From an uncultured Verrucomicrobiales bacterium (GTDB taxonomy: Bacteria > Verrucomicrobiota > Verrucomicrobiia > Verrucomicrobiales > Akkermansiaceae), in the NCBI GenBank assembly GCA_947039485.1, contig CAMQZC010000006.1:1-64000 (forward strand): 64,000 nucleotides of DNA. Reading direction: 5' to 3'. The position numbers and the translations under genes were made by a program. The notes under the pieces are model-generated. The model was not told where the DNA came from. It saw only the letters and a list, made by a program, of their open reading frames with translations, and did not search any database. This document shows positions 57,402 to 64,000 of this stretch, piece after piece; the first letter of the stretch is position 1; every line of letters begins with the position of its first letter.

Positions 57402-57423
57402 GGCTTGGTTCCCAGACTGATTT

Positions 57424-57468
57424 AACACAAAGAAGCTCGCCCTGTGATGGGGCGAGCTTCTTTGTGTT
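57424..57468. terminator. Strong bidirectional terminator
   Basis: A perfect 19-bp inverted repeat with a 7-base loop, between the convergent flavodoxin and SprT-like genes. Its ends supply T-rich edges on both strands. Confidence 0.9.
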
Positions 57469-57492
57469 TGCGTGGTGGCGCTTTACCTGATG

Positions 57493-58068
57493 TTAGGGCG
57501 CGTCAGTCTGTTGCTCATCGAGGGCGATGATGGTGAGTTTGCCGAGGGTCTCGGCTTTGCGGCCGGGGATGTAGCAGTGACGTAGCTTGGCGGCAGTGCG
57601 GCGGGGGCGGCTGTAGTAGTGGCGGATGAGTTCGCCGCTATCTTTGATGACCAAGGCGTAGAGGGGCTTGCGCTCGCGTTTGGGTACTGGGGCAAAGTCG
57701 TCGCAGCTGACGCTAGCACGCATACCGGGGATGCCCAGAGCGGCGCAGTACTGCTGCCAGCCGCGGTCGTGTCTGTGGCCGCGATGATGCTCCCAGTTGA
57801 GGGCGTGGGCTATCTCGTGGAGTAGGGTGCGCCAGATGATGCCGTTGTGGGCTGGCTCGCGGCTGATGTAGTGGGCGACGAGGTGGCGCGAGAGGCTGAT
57901 GTTGCTGCTCGCCGGGCGGCAGCAGCCGAGACGTCGGGTGGCGCGGTCATAGCAGAAGCTCCAGTTGGGGAGATTAAGGGCGCTGAGGCATTGCTGCGCG
58001 TAGGCGGCGATGCTCTCGGGGCTCTCCCATTGCTCGGGGGCTGGGGGTGGCTGCAAGGGCTTTTGCAT
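57493..58068 (-). CDS. SprT-like zinc metalloprotease-domain protein
   Basis: A 191-residue protein with the zinc motif HEIAH in LLHEIAHALNWEHHRGHRHDRGW (about 84-106). The third His ligand is likely in this stretch, as in SprT-like/Spartan domains. A leading helical region (15-80) includes YDRATRRLGCCRP. The C-terminal part is basic and rich in Arg/Lys/His, as expected for a DNA- or nucleic-acid-associated protein. SprT-like proteins may act on DNA-protein crosslinks; that role is by family. It follows recA on the same strand. Confidence 0.8.
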   Translation of the reverse strand: MQKPLQPPPAPEQWESPESIAAYAQQCLSALNLPNWSFCYDRATRRLGCCRPASSNISLSRHLVAHYISREPAHNGIIWRTLLHEIAHALNWEHHRGHRHDRGWQQYCAALGIPGMRASVSCDDFAPVPKRERKPLYALVIKDSGELIRHYYSRPRRTAAKLRHCYIPGRKAETLGKLTIIALDEQQTDAP

Positions 58069-58163
58069 GGCGCGGGCGGGGGCGTTTGTTATGATGCGAG
58101 AGGGGCAGGGAAGATGTGTTCTTTTCCCTGCCCCTCGCGTGTTAGTTTGCGTGCTGCCTTGGC

Positions 58164-59204
58164 TTATTTCTTGCCAGCAGTTTTGGCTTCGAGTTTTTCT
58201 TTGACGATGTTCTCGATTTCTAGGTAGAGTTCTTCGTTGTTACGCAGTGCTTCCTTCGCTCCGTCACGTCCTTGTGCGAGCTGGGAGCCGTTGTAGCTAA
58301 ACCAGCTGCCGCGCTTCTGAATGACGTCGTATTCGAGTGCGAGGTCAAGCAGGCTGCCCACGGAGGAGATGCCTTCGTTGTACATGATGTCAAATTCGCA
58401 TTCGGTGAAGGGAGGCGCGACTTTGTTCTTGACGATTTTGAGTCTGGTGCGGTTGCCAGATACGGTGCCGTCTGTGCTCTTGATTTGACCGATGCGGCGG
58501 ATGTCGCAGCGCATGGAGGAGTAGAACTTGAGAGCACGACCTCCGGGGGTTGTCTCGGGGTTGCCGAACATGACGCCAATCTTCTCACGAATTTGGTTGG
58601 TGAAGATGCAGACGGTGCGAGCCTTGGAGATCATGGAGGTGAGCTTGCGCAGGGCGGCGCTCATGAGGCGTGCTTGGGCACCAACGGTGCTATCACCGAT
58701 GTCGCCTTCGAGCTCTTGCTTGGTGACGAGGGCGGCCACGGAGTCGAGGACGATGACGTCGATTGCGTTGGAGCGAACGAGGGCTTCGCAGATTTGTAGG
58801 GCTTCTTCACCGCTGCTGGGCTGGGAGATGAGCAGGTCATCGAGCTTGACGCCGAGCTTGGCGGCGTAGGCTGGGTCGAGAGCATGCTCAACGTCGATGA
58901 AGGCTGCAAGTCCGCCTAAACGCTGCGCTTGGGCGATAGCTGTGAGGGTGAGGGTGGTTTTGCCTGATGATTCTGGCCCGTAGACTTCGATGATGCGTCC
59001 GCGGGGGAAGCCGCCGACTCCGAGGGCGCGGTCGATGAGGAGGTTGCCTGTGGGGATGACTTCAATTTGCATGGTTTTGCGATCGCCGAGACGCATGATA
59101 GCGGTCTCGCCAAAGTCTTTTTGGATTTGAAGCATGGCGGCGTCGATGGCGCGCTGGCGTTCGAGGGCTTGCTTGTCGGGGGCGGGGGAGCTGCTTTTGG
59201 TCAT
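58164..59204 (-). CDS. recA: Recombinase A
   Basis: A 346-residue recombinase for homologous recombination and SOS induction. It has the Walker [10 protein letters not shown], the Walker [11 protein letters not shown], loop L1 with [10 protein letters not shown], and loop L2 with [20 protein letters not shown]. The C-terminal domain is basic and ends KAGKK-like rather than in the acidic tail of E. coli RecA. A 13-bp hairpin (58100-58136) beyond the stop may be a weak terminator. No lexA or recX is adjacent. Confidence 0.97.
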   Translation of the reverse strand: MTKSSSPAPDKQALERQRAIDAAMLQIQKDFGETAIMRLGDRKTMQIEVIPTGNLLIDRALGVGGFPRGRIIEVYGPESSGKTTLTLTAIAQAQRLGGLAAFIDVEHALDPAYAAKLGVKLDDLLISQPSSGEEALQICEALVRSNAIDVIVLDSVAALVTKQELEGDIGDSTVGAQARLMSAALRKLTSMISKARTVCIFTNQIREKIGVMFGNPETTPGGRALKFYSSMRCDIRRIGQIKSTDGTVSGNRTRLKIVKNKVAPPFTECEFDIMYNEGISSVGSLLDLALEYDVIQKRGSWFSYNGSQLAQGRDGAKEALRNNEELYLEIENIVKEKLEAKTAGKK

Positions 59205-59305
59205 GTTTGTAGGGTACTTGTTATTGAGGCTGATGAAAAGTAAAAAAGTGAAAAAGAGAGCGCATGCTGCGTGTCATCTTCATCTCGCTTGGGCTAGAGT
59301 GCTTC

Positions 59306-59860
59306 TTATACGCTCTCTGGGTTTTGAGCGGCACTTTCGCGGCGTGCAAGCAGCCAAAGGAGGTCGGAGAGGCGATTGACAAAGAGGGCGGAGATGTTGT
59401 TGCTTAGATCGTCTTGCTCACGCAGCTGGGCGATGCGTCGCTCTGCTCGGCGGCAGGTGCTGCGCGCGAGGTCGAGCATAGCGCCTCCTAGTCCTCCTGT
59501 GGCGCCTGGGCGTGACCAGCCGCGGAATTTGAGGTCTTCGTCTTGCTCGAGTTTGTAGGCAGCGGCTTCAATCCAGCTCAGGTCATTGGCGTTGAGGCGT
59601 GCGTAGCCTTTTTTGTCGTACAGGCCGAGGTCTTCCTCTAGGGTGGCGAGCTCGCCCATGAGTCCCACGAGTTTTTCTTGGACTTGGTCGATGAGTTTTT
59701 CGCTCTCCTCAATGAGGCCTGCTGCGCGTGCAACTCCGAGGCAGCTGTTGAGCTCGTCGATGCTGCCATAGGCCTCTAATCGGGTCGATGTCTTGGAAAT
59801 TCGCTTGTTAAACATTAAATCAGTTTGACCTTCGTCTCCTCTTTTGGTAATAACGCTCAT
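59306..59860 (-). CDS. Cob(I)alamin adenosyltransferase (PduO/MMAB type)
   Basis: A 184-residue ATP:corrinoid adenosyltransferase that makes adenosylcobalamin. The N-terminal ATP-binding block is TKRGDEGQT (about 5-13). SIDELNSCLG, STCRRAERR and the C-terminal NRLSDLLWLLAR are typical of the PduO class. It is a single-domain protein. No cobalamin riboswitch or other B12 gene is close. It diverges from queE with only 25 bases between the start codons. Confidence 0.93.
   Translation of the reverse strand: MSVITKRGDEGQTDLMFNKRISKTSTRLEAYGSIDELNSCLGVARAAGLIEESEKLIDQVQEKLVGLMGELATLEEDLGLYDKKGYARLNANDLSWIEAAAYKLEQDEDLKFRGWSRPGATGGLGGAMLDLARSTCRRAERRIAQLREQDDLSNNISALFVNRLSDLLWLLARRESAAQNPESV
59825..59853 (+). 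promoter_or_regulatory. queE promoter inside the start of the adenosyltransferase gene
   Basis: TTGACC and TAATAA are 17 bases apart. Transcription would begin about 25 bases before the queE ATG. Confidence 0.45.
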
Positions 59861-59885
59861 GTAAGATAGTACTTATCACAAAATA

Positions 59886-60545
59886 ATGAAGATTGCACGT
59901 CTAAACTCTGGTCCCGAGCTTTTCTACTCTTTGCAAGGAGAGGGAGCGAGTGTGGGTGAGCCTGCCCTTTTCCTGCGTTTAGCAGGTTGTAATTTAGCCT
60001 GCTGTTGGTGCGATACGAAGTATTCGTGGGGGCGTGGTGTTGATCTGTCGGTGGCGGATGTTGCTCATTTGATTCTGTCGCAGCCGCAGTGCCCTCGTCT
60101 TATTATCACGGGTGGCGAGCCTTTGATGCAGCAGCAGCAGCTTGCTGAGCTGCTTGCGCTGTTGCCTGCGCAGCTGCCTGTGGAGTTTGAGACCAATGGC
60201 ACGCTGGCTCCCTGCGAGGCTTTGCTGGCTCGTGTGACGCAGTGGAATGTATCGCCAAAGTTGGCTCACGCGGGGCAGGTTGGCTCGCTGAGAGAGGATG
60301 TGTTGGCTGTTTTTGCGGCTCTACCCCATGCTTGGTTCAAGTTTGTGGTGGAGGCGGAGTCTGATGTAGCGGAGCTGCTCGCACTGGACCTGCCCCAGCA
60401 TCGTATTATCCTGATGCCTCGCTCTGAGAGTCGAGAGGAGCTGCGCGAGGCTCGCGCGAGGCTCGCTCCTATTTGTGTGAAGTACGCACTCAGGTTGGGC
60501 GATCGACTGCACCTTGAACTCTGGGATAAGAAGAAGGGTATTTGA
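59886..60545 (+). CDS. queE: 7-carboxy-7-deazaguanine synthase
   Basis: A 219-residue radical SAM enzyme of queuosine/7-deazaguanine synthesis. The Fe-S cluster motif is in GCNLACCWCDTKYSW (about 34-48, CxxxCxxC). SLQGEGASVGEPALFLRL precedes it, and the SAM-binding ITGGEPLMQQ follows near 73-82. FETNGT and NVSPKL are later conserved blocks. No queC, D or F lies beside it. It is convergent with the Ppx/GppA gene, 10 bases apart. Confidence 0.94.
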   Translation: MKIARLNSGPELFYSLQGEGASVGEPALFLRLAGCNLACCWCDTKYSWGRGVDLSVADVAHLILSQPQCPRLIITGGEPLMQQQQLAELLALLPAQLPVEFETNGTLAPCEALLARVTQWNVSPKLAHAGQVGSLREDVLAVFAALPHAWFKFVVEAESDVAELLALDLPQHRIILMPRSESREELREARARLAPICVKYALRLGDRLHLELWDKKKGI

Positions 60546-60555
60546 GCTTATTCTC

Positions 60556-62115
60556 TTATCCTAGCGCGGCGATGAGGCTGAGCTCGTAGCCAAAGATGTC
60601 GGTAAAGAGGTCGCCTTTGTCGCGAAGGGCGATGTTCTCCATGCTCAGCTCGCGGATGTCGGGGATGATGATGTCGATGCGCTTGCCGTTGATCTTGACT
60701 TTGAAGCTGTGGATGCGGTAGGCATGCCCGCTCTCCATGGCGTTGCCAACGCGTAGGATAGCAGCGAGCTTTTGGACGCGCATGCGGTCGCGCTCTTCCA
60801 TTTCTGCGTAGAATCGCTGGCGTCTATTGGGGGTGCCTTGGCGGTGGTAGCGCACGAGTAGGGAGAGTATTTCTACATCGACGCGTGAGAGCCCAAAGTG
60901 CTCGGAGTTGAGGATGATGTACTGCCCATGGTGCTGGTGCTTCTTGGGGGCGATAAAGACGCCTACCTCTTGTAGCATGGCGGCGGCTTGTAGCAGCAGG
61001 CGGTCATGGCTGTCGAGTCCGTGCAGTTCTAGGAGCTGGTCAAAGAGCATGCAGCTGAGTTTGGCTACTTGATCGCAGTGCTTGCGATCGACGTGGTATT
61101 TGTTGGCGAGTAGGGTGGAGAAATGTAGTACTTCTTGCTGCAGGGCGATGCGCTGCTTCTCATTGGGTAGAAGTCCGTGTAGGTAGCTGTTGCTGTGCTG
61201 GGCGAGGTGCAGTACTGTTTGGGGGGTGTTGAGTCGAGCTGTTGCGTATTGATAGAAGACGGCGGAGGGGAGCAGTCCTCTCACGCTGGCATAGTCGAGC
61301 TCGTACTGCTCGACTCGCTGGCTGAGGCTGCAGTCTGATACGTGGTTGGCAAATTGGCGCAGCTGCTCAGCGCCCGTATGACCGAGCTTGGTGGGCAGGC
61401 CTGCGAGGTGCTGGTACTCGGGGGCGATGATGATGAGGGCGTCTATCTTGCCGTGCTTTTGGGGGTCGCAGTCATAGCTGATTTGCTCGATGACGGCTCG
61501 CAGGTGCTCTCGGATGAGGCTGCGCTCATCCGCTTGGTTGAGCGATCCACCTGTGTGGATGTGCTCGGCGAGGCGCAGGCTGCCCATGCGGTAGCGAGCG
61601 TAGTGGCTGATGCGCCCCTTGTCCATGATCATGACGCGCGTGTTGCCCGGGCCAAAATGCAGCATGAGCACACGCTTGTTTTGGAGCTCGCTATGCTGCT
61701 GGAGGGCTCCTTGCCCGTGGACGTAGAGCAGACGCGTCATCTCGCCATCATCCATCACCTTGAGCCTGAGCCCTGTGGTGATGCTGATGCGATTGACGAG
61801 GCTGTCCATGGTGTCAAGGTCCATGAGGATGTTGGATCCTCTCAGCTGGAGGTTGACGGGGCCAGCCGCCTCGTACTCCCTGACGAGGTGGAGGTAGTCT
61901 TGGATAATCTCGACGCATCGGTGCATGCGCTCGTGTGATATCTTGTTATCGCCAAAGACTTCGGCGGCAAGGTCAAGGGGCTGGCTGAGCTCATCGAGCA
62001 ACTTGAAGTTGCTCGATGTATCTGATTTCTCTGCAATAATCATGGAGATGGAGCTAGCTCCAATAAAGATGACTGCTTGCATTTTTGCCTCAGCTTGCTG
62101 TTTGCGTCCAGACAT
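60556..62115 (-). CDS. Ppx/GppA-like phosphatase with a C-terminal HD domain
   Basis: A 519-residue protein. The N-terminal half (about 12-310) has the two-lobed Ppx/GppA actin-like fold with the block FIGASSISMIIAEK in place of the usual DIGSNS and LHFGPGNTRVMIM in place of the GGGS loop. The C-terminal half (about 315-519) is an HD-type domain: YHVDRKHCDQVAKLSC, LLLQAAAMLQEVGVFI, HHGQYIILNS. This matches the long bacterial exopolyphosphatases and pppGpp phosphohydrolases. Changes in the phosphate loops could mean altered substrate use. The next gene lies 12 bases upstream on the same strand. Confidence 0.85.
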   Translation of the reverse strand: MSGRKQQAEAKMQAVIFIGASSISMIIAEKSDTSSNFKLLDELSQPLDLAAEVFGDNKISHERMHRCVEIIQDYLHLVREYEAAGPVNLQLRGSNILMDLDTMDSLVNRISITTGLRLKVMDDGEMTRLLYVHGQGALQQHSELQNKRVLMLHFGPGNTRVMIMDKGRISHYARYRMGSLRLAEHIHTGGSLNQADERSLIREHLRAVIEQISYDCDPQKHGKIDALIIIAPEYQHLAGLPTKLGHTGAEQLRQFANHVSDCSLSQRVEQYELDYASVRGLLPSAVFYQYATARLNTPQTVLHLAQHSNSYLHGLLPNEKQRIALQQEVLHFSTLLANKYHVDRKHCDQVAKLSCMLFDQLLELHGLDSHDRLLLQAAAMLQEVGVFIAPKKHQHHGQYIILNSEHFGLSRVDVEILSLLVRYHRQGTPNRRQRFYAEMEERDRMRVQKLAAILRVGNAMESGHAYRIHSFKVKINGKRIDIIIPDIRELSMENIALRDKGDLFTDIFGYELSLIAALG

Positions 62116-62127
62116 GAGGGGGCGTGC

Positions 62128-63123
62128 TTAGATTTGGAGGTCGAGCAGGATTTTCCCAGCTCGGTACTCTTGCTGGGCGTGTGTGCAGGCCTGCTTGATG
62201 TCGTGCAGCCCGTAGCGCTCATCAATTGCTTGGGTGAGATTACCTGCGGCCATGGCTGCTGCGAGCTGGTCGTAGGCGCTCTGGATGTCCTCGCGCGGGG
62301 CGGATTCGAGCCATTTGGTGCACCAGAGACCACGCAGGCTGATGCCCTTGAAGATGAGCCAGCCGTTGGGCACCTTGATGCTCTTTTTGCTCATGGCGCC
62401 AAAGGTGACCATGCAGCCATTGGGGGCGAGCATGTCCATGAGTCGCAGGGAGCTATCACCACCAACACAGTTGGATGCGAGACGAGGGCGCGCGCCATTG
62501 AGCTGCGCGACAACGCTTTTGACCATATCCTCATCATCCTCACCCACCACGATATCTGCACCGAGAGCGCAGAGTTCGTCGCGCAGTTTGTCGGGGCGAC
62601 GAACGATGTTGATACTGCGCAGACCCATGGACTTGCAGAGCTGGATGAAGCAGCGACCCACGCCTGAGTTGGCGGCGTTTTGCACGACCCAGTCACCGGG
62701 CTTGAGCTCGACATATTGGGTGAGGGCGAGCCAAGCGGTGAGGGGGTTCACCTTGAGCATCGCTGCTTGATGGGGATCCAGATCGGCACTAATTTTAATA
62801 AAACTCATTGCGGGGGCGCAGATGTACTTGCTCCATGCGCCAAAGCCCTTGAGCAAAATAACATGATCGCCTACTTGGAATGAGGCGTCATTACTCTGCT
62901 CGACGATGCCGTAGCCCTCAAGGCCTGCGGTTGACTCGGGGAGCTGGGGCTTGACTCCATAGACGCCCTGCACAAAGTTGATGTCGGCGGGGTTGATGGG
63001 CGCAGCGAGCATGCGCACGAGCAGCTCGCCCTCCTTGGCTGTGGGGATGGGACCGGTGGTGTAGCTAAGGACTAGCTCGGGTTGGCCGCATTCGGAAAAA
63101 ACGACAAATTCATTCTCATTCAT
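62128..63123 (-). CDS. MDR-family reductase like 2-enoyl thioester reductase (MECR/ETR)
   Basis: A 331-residue zinc-free medium-chain reductase. The N-terminal catalytic domain has NPADINFVQGVYG (about 44-56), and the Rossmann domain has NAANSGVGRCFIQLCKSMG followed by INIVRRPDKLRDELCALGAD. These blocks match eukaryotic and bacterial trans-2-enoyl-CoA/ACP reductases of the MECR type, which complete fatty-acid elongation with NADPH. A quinone oxidoreductase is the alternative reading. It lies 12 bases upstream of the Ppx/GppA gene on the same strand. Confidence 0.82.
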   Translation of the reverse strand: MNENEFVVFSECGQPELVLSYTTGPIPTAKEGELLVRMLAAPINPADINFVQGVYGVKPQLPESTAGLEGYGIVEQSNDASFQVGDHVILLKGFGAWSKYICAPAMSFIKISADLDPHQAAMLKVNPLTAWLALTQYVELKPGDWVVQNAANSGVGRCFIQLCKSMGLRSINIVRRPDKLRDELCALGADIVVGEDDEDMVKSVVAQLNGARPRLASNCVGGDSSLRLMDMLAPNGCMVTFGAMSKKSIKVPNGWLIFKGISLRGLWCTKWLESAPREDIQSAYDQLAAAMAAGNLTQAIDERYGLHDIKQACTHAQQEYRAGKILLDLQI

Positions 63124-63325
63124 ATGATCACAATTTTACACGCTCTCTATCGCAGGTCAAGCTGTATCTTTGTCCCACAGCTCTCTTATTTGCGCATTGT
63201 TGCGCATTGTATCCTATTGCTCAGTCGGGGCTCGCGTTGTGGTGTTTGTTGAAAGGTAGCCCAGCCAATAAGAGCCGTATTTAGCCTTGCGGTAATAAAT
63301 TAAATATGCTAACATCCACCCAAGG

Positions 63326-64000
63326 ATGATTATAGACTCTCAAGCCCTCGCAGAATGGAAACAGCGTGCAGCACGGCAACCCCAAGGGCGCACTGTGCTC
63401 GACCTCGAAGCAGATAGCCTTCATCGTCACCGAGAGAAGCTCTGCCTCATCCAATACGGCGACGTTGACGGTGTGAAATTGATCGATCCCCTCGCTATTG
63501 AGGACATGCGCTTTTTCAGCTCTTGGCTGGAGGATTCTGAGGTCTGGATGCATGGTGCAGATTATGATATGAGCCTGTTGCAACAAGCTTATTCTATTCT
63601 CCCTGCTATGATTCTTGATACGCAGATTGCTGCTCGCTTGCTGGGTTTTAAGAGCTTTGGTCTCGCCTCTCTCGTTGAGCATTTCTTTGGCGTGTTGATG
63701 AGCAAGAAAAATCAAAAAGCTGATTGGGGCAAGCGCCCTATCAGTCCTGCGATGCAGGATTATGCTCAGGGTGATGTGAAATACATGCTTGAGATGGCTG
63801 ATATGCTGGTAGCTCAACTCAAGGAGAAGGGTCGCTATGACTGGTTCCTCGAATCCTGCGCTAGTAATCTGGAGAAGGGCCGCGCCCGCTATGGTCAGAC
63901 CAATCCCGATGCATGGCGCATCAAGGGATCTGGCAAGCTCACACGCCGTGGACTCGCCGCGCTCAAGATACTCTGGACTTGGCGTGATTCTGAGGCTGCT
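63326..64000 (+). CDS. rnd: Ribonuclease D-like 3'-5' exonuclease (partial)
   Basis: The first 225 codons are in the window; the gene runs off the right edge. The DEDD exonuclease fold is clear: DLEADSLHR (first Asp/Glu pair), HGADYDMSLLQ (second Asp) and the third block QDYAQGDVKYMLEM with Tyr and Asp. DTQIAARLLGF and LASLVEHFFG are also family features. The start of an HRDC-like helical part follows near residue 190. RNase D trims tRNA 3' ends. AAGG sits immediately before the ATG at 63326, too close for a normal ribosome binding site. Confidence 0.9.
   Translation, partial: MIIDSQALAEWKQRAARQPQGRTVLDLEADSLHRHREKLCLIQYGDVDGVKLIDPLAIEDMRFFSSWLEDSEVWMHGADYDMSLLQQAYSILPAMILDTQIAARLLGFKSFGLASLVEHFFGVLMSKKNQKADWGKRPISPAMQDYAQGDVKYMLEMADMLVAQLKEKGRYDWFLESCASNLEKGRARYGQTNPDAWRIKGSGKLTRRGLAALKILWTWRDSEAA

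Noticed and set aside
63190..63210. Tandem TTGCGCATTG repeat near 63190
   Set aside because: Only two copies of 10 bases between divergent genes; too little to interpret.

Overview
The window looks like a chromosomal segment of a Verrucomicrobiota bacterium, most likely a gut, mucin-associated member close to Akkermansiaceae. This is an inference from gene content. The supporting genes are a GH109-type Gfo/Idh enzyme with a Tat signal, a sulfatase, a sialate O-acetylesterase and an SGNH esterase, a long chlamydial/plant-type IspG, a PVC-type L28, a class B succinate dehydrogenase, a K+-type membrane pyrophosphatase and a PEP-CTERM surface protein. No rRNA operon, CRISPR array, prophage or intact insertion sequence is visible.

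Layout. 0-2 kb: heavy-metal efflux genes on the minus strand (adaptor fragment, TolC-like lipoprotein, Cys-rich secreted protein). 2-8.3 kb: a plus-strand glycan-processing cluster (PA14-like membrane protein, SGNH hydrolase, Ser-type sulfatase, sialate O-acetylesterase). 8.3-22.8 kb: core metabolism (ispG, tyrA, GH109, kbl, sdhCAB, lpxB, guaA, DUF368). 22.9-24.8 kb: an AT-rich patch with two unknown membrane proteins and duplicated terminators. 24.8-31.4 kb: hppA, fabD, dnaN, a MauE/DoxX-like gene, miaA and a GYF-domain gene.

31.4-36.5 kb is the most striking part. It holds a cluster of ParB-type parS palindromes (two perfect, three degenerate), a structured RNA that folds like 6S RNA, and an intergenic region with several DnaA-box-like 9-mers next to an AT-rich tract. 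I read this as the chromosomal origin region. The plus strand also appears to change from C-rich to G-rich between about 36 and 40 kb. 36.5-49 kb: ribD, a metallophosphoesterase, a Sel1 protein, a tyrosine phosphatase, the SRP RNA, an RmlD-like SDR, acnA, a flavin reductase, a kinase/pseudokinase pair, rpmB and a glycosyltransferase. 49-52.3 kb: exonuclease III and an ars operon (arsR, arsC, a Cys-rich membrane protein, an ArsP-like permease) containing ten copies of a 6-bp repeat. 52.4-64 kb: a PEP-CTERM beta-solenoid protein, ndk, hslO, tRNA-Leu, a flavodoxin, a SprT-like protein, recA, a cobalamin adenosyltransferase, queE, a Ppx/GppA-HD protein, an MECR-like reductase and a partial rnd.

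Expression signals. Several promoters match TTGnnn-16/17-TAnnnT with the -10 box only 6-14 bases before the start codon, so short-leader or leaderless mRNAs seem common, while clear Shine-Dalgarno sequences are rare. Strong hairpin terminators separate most convergent genes.
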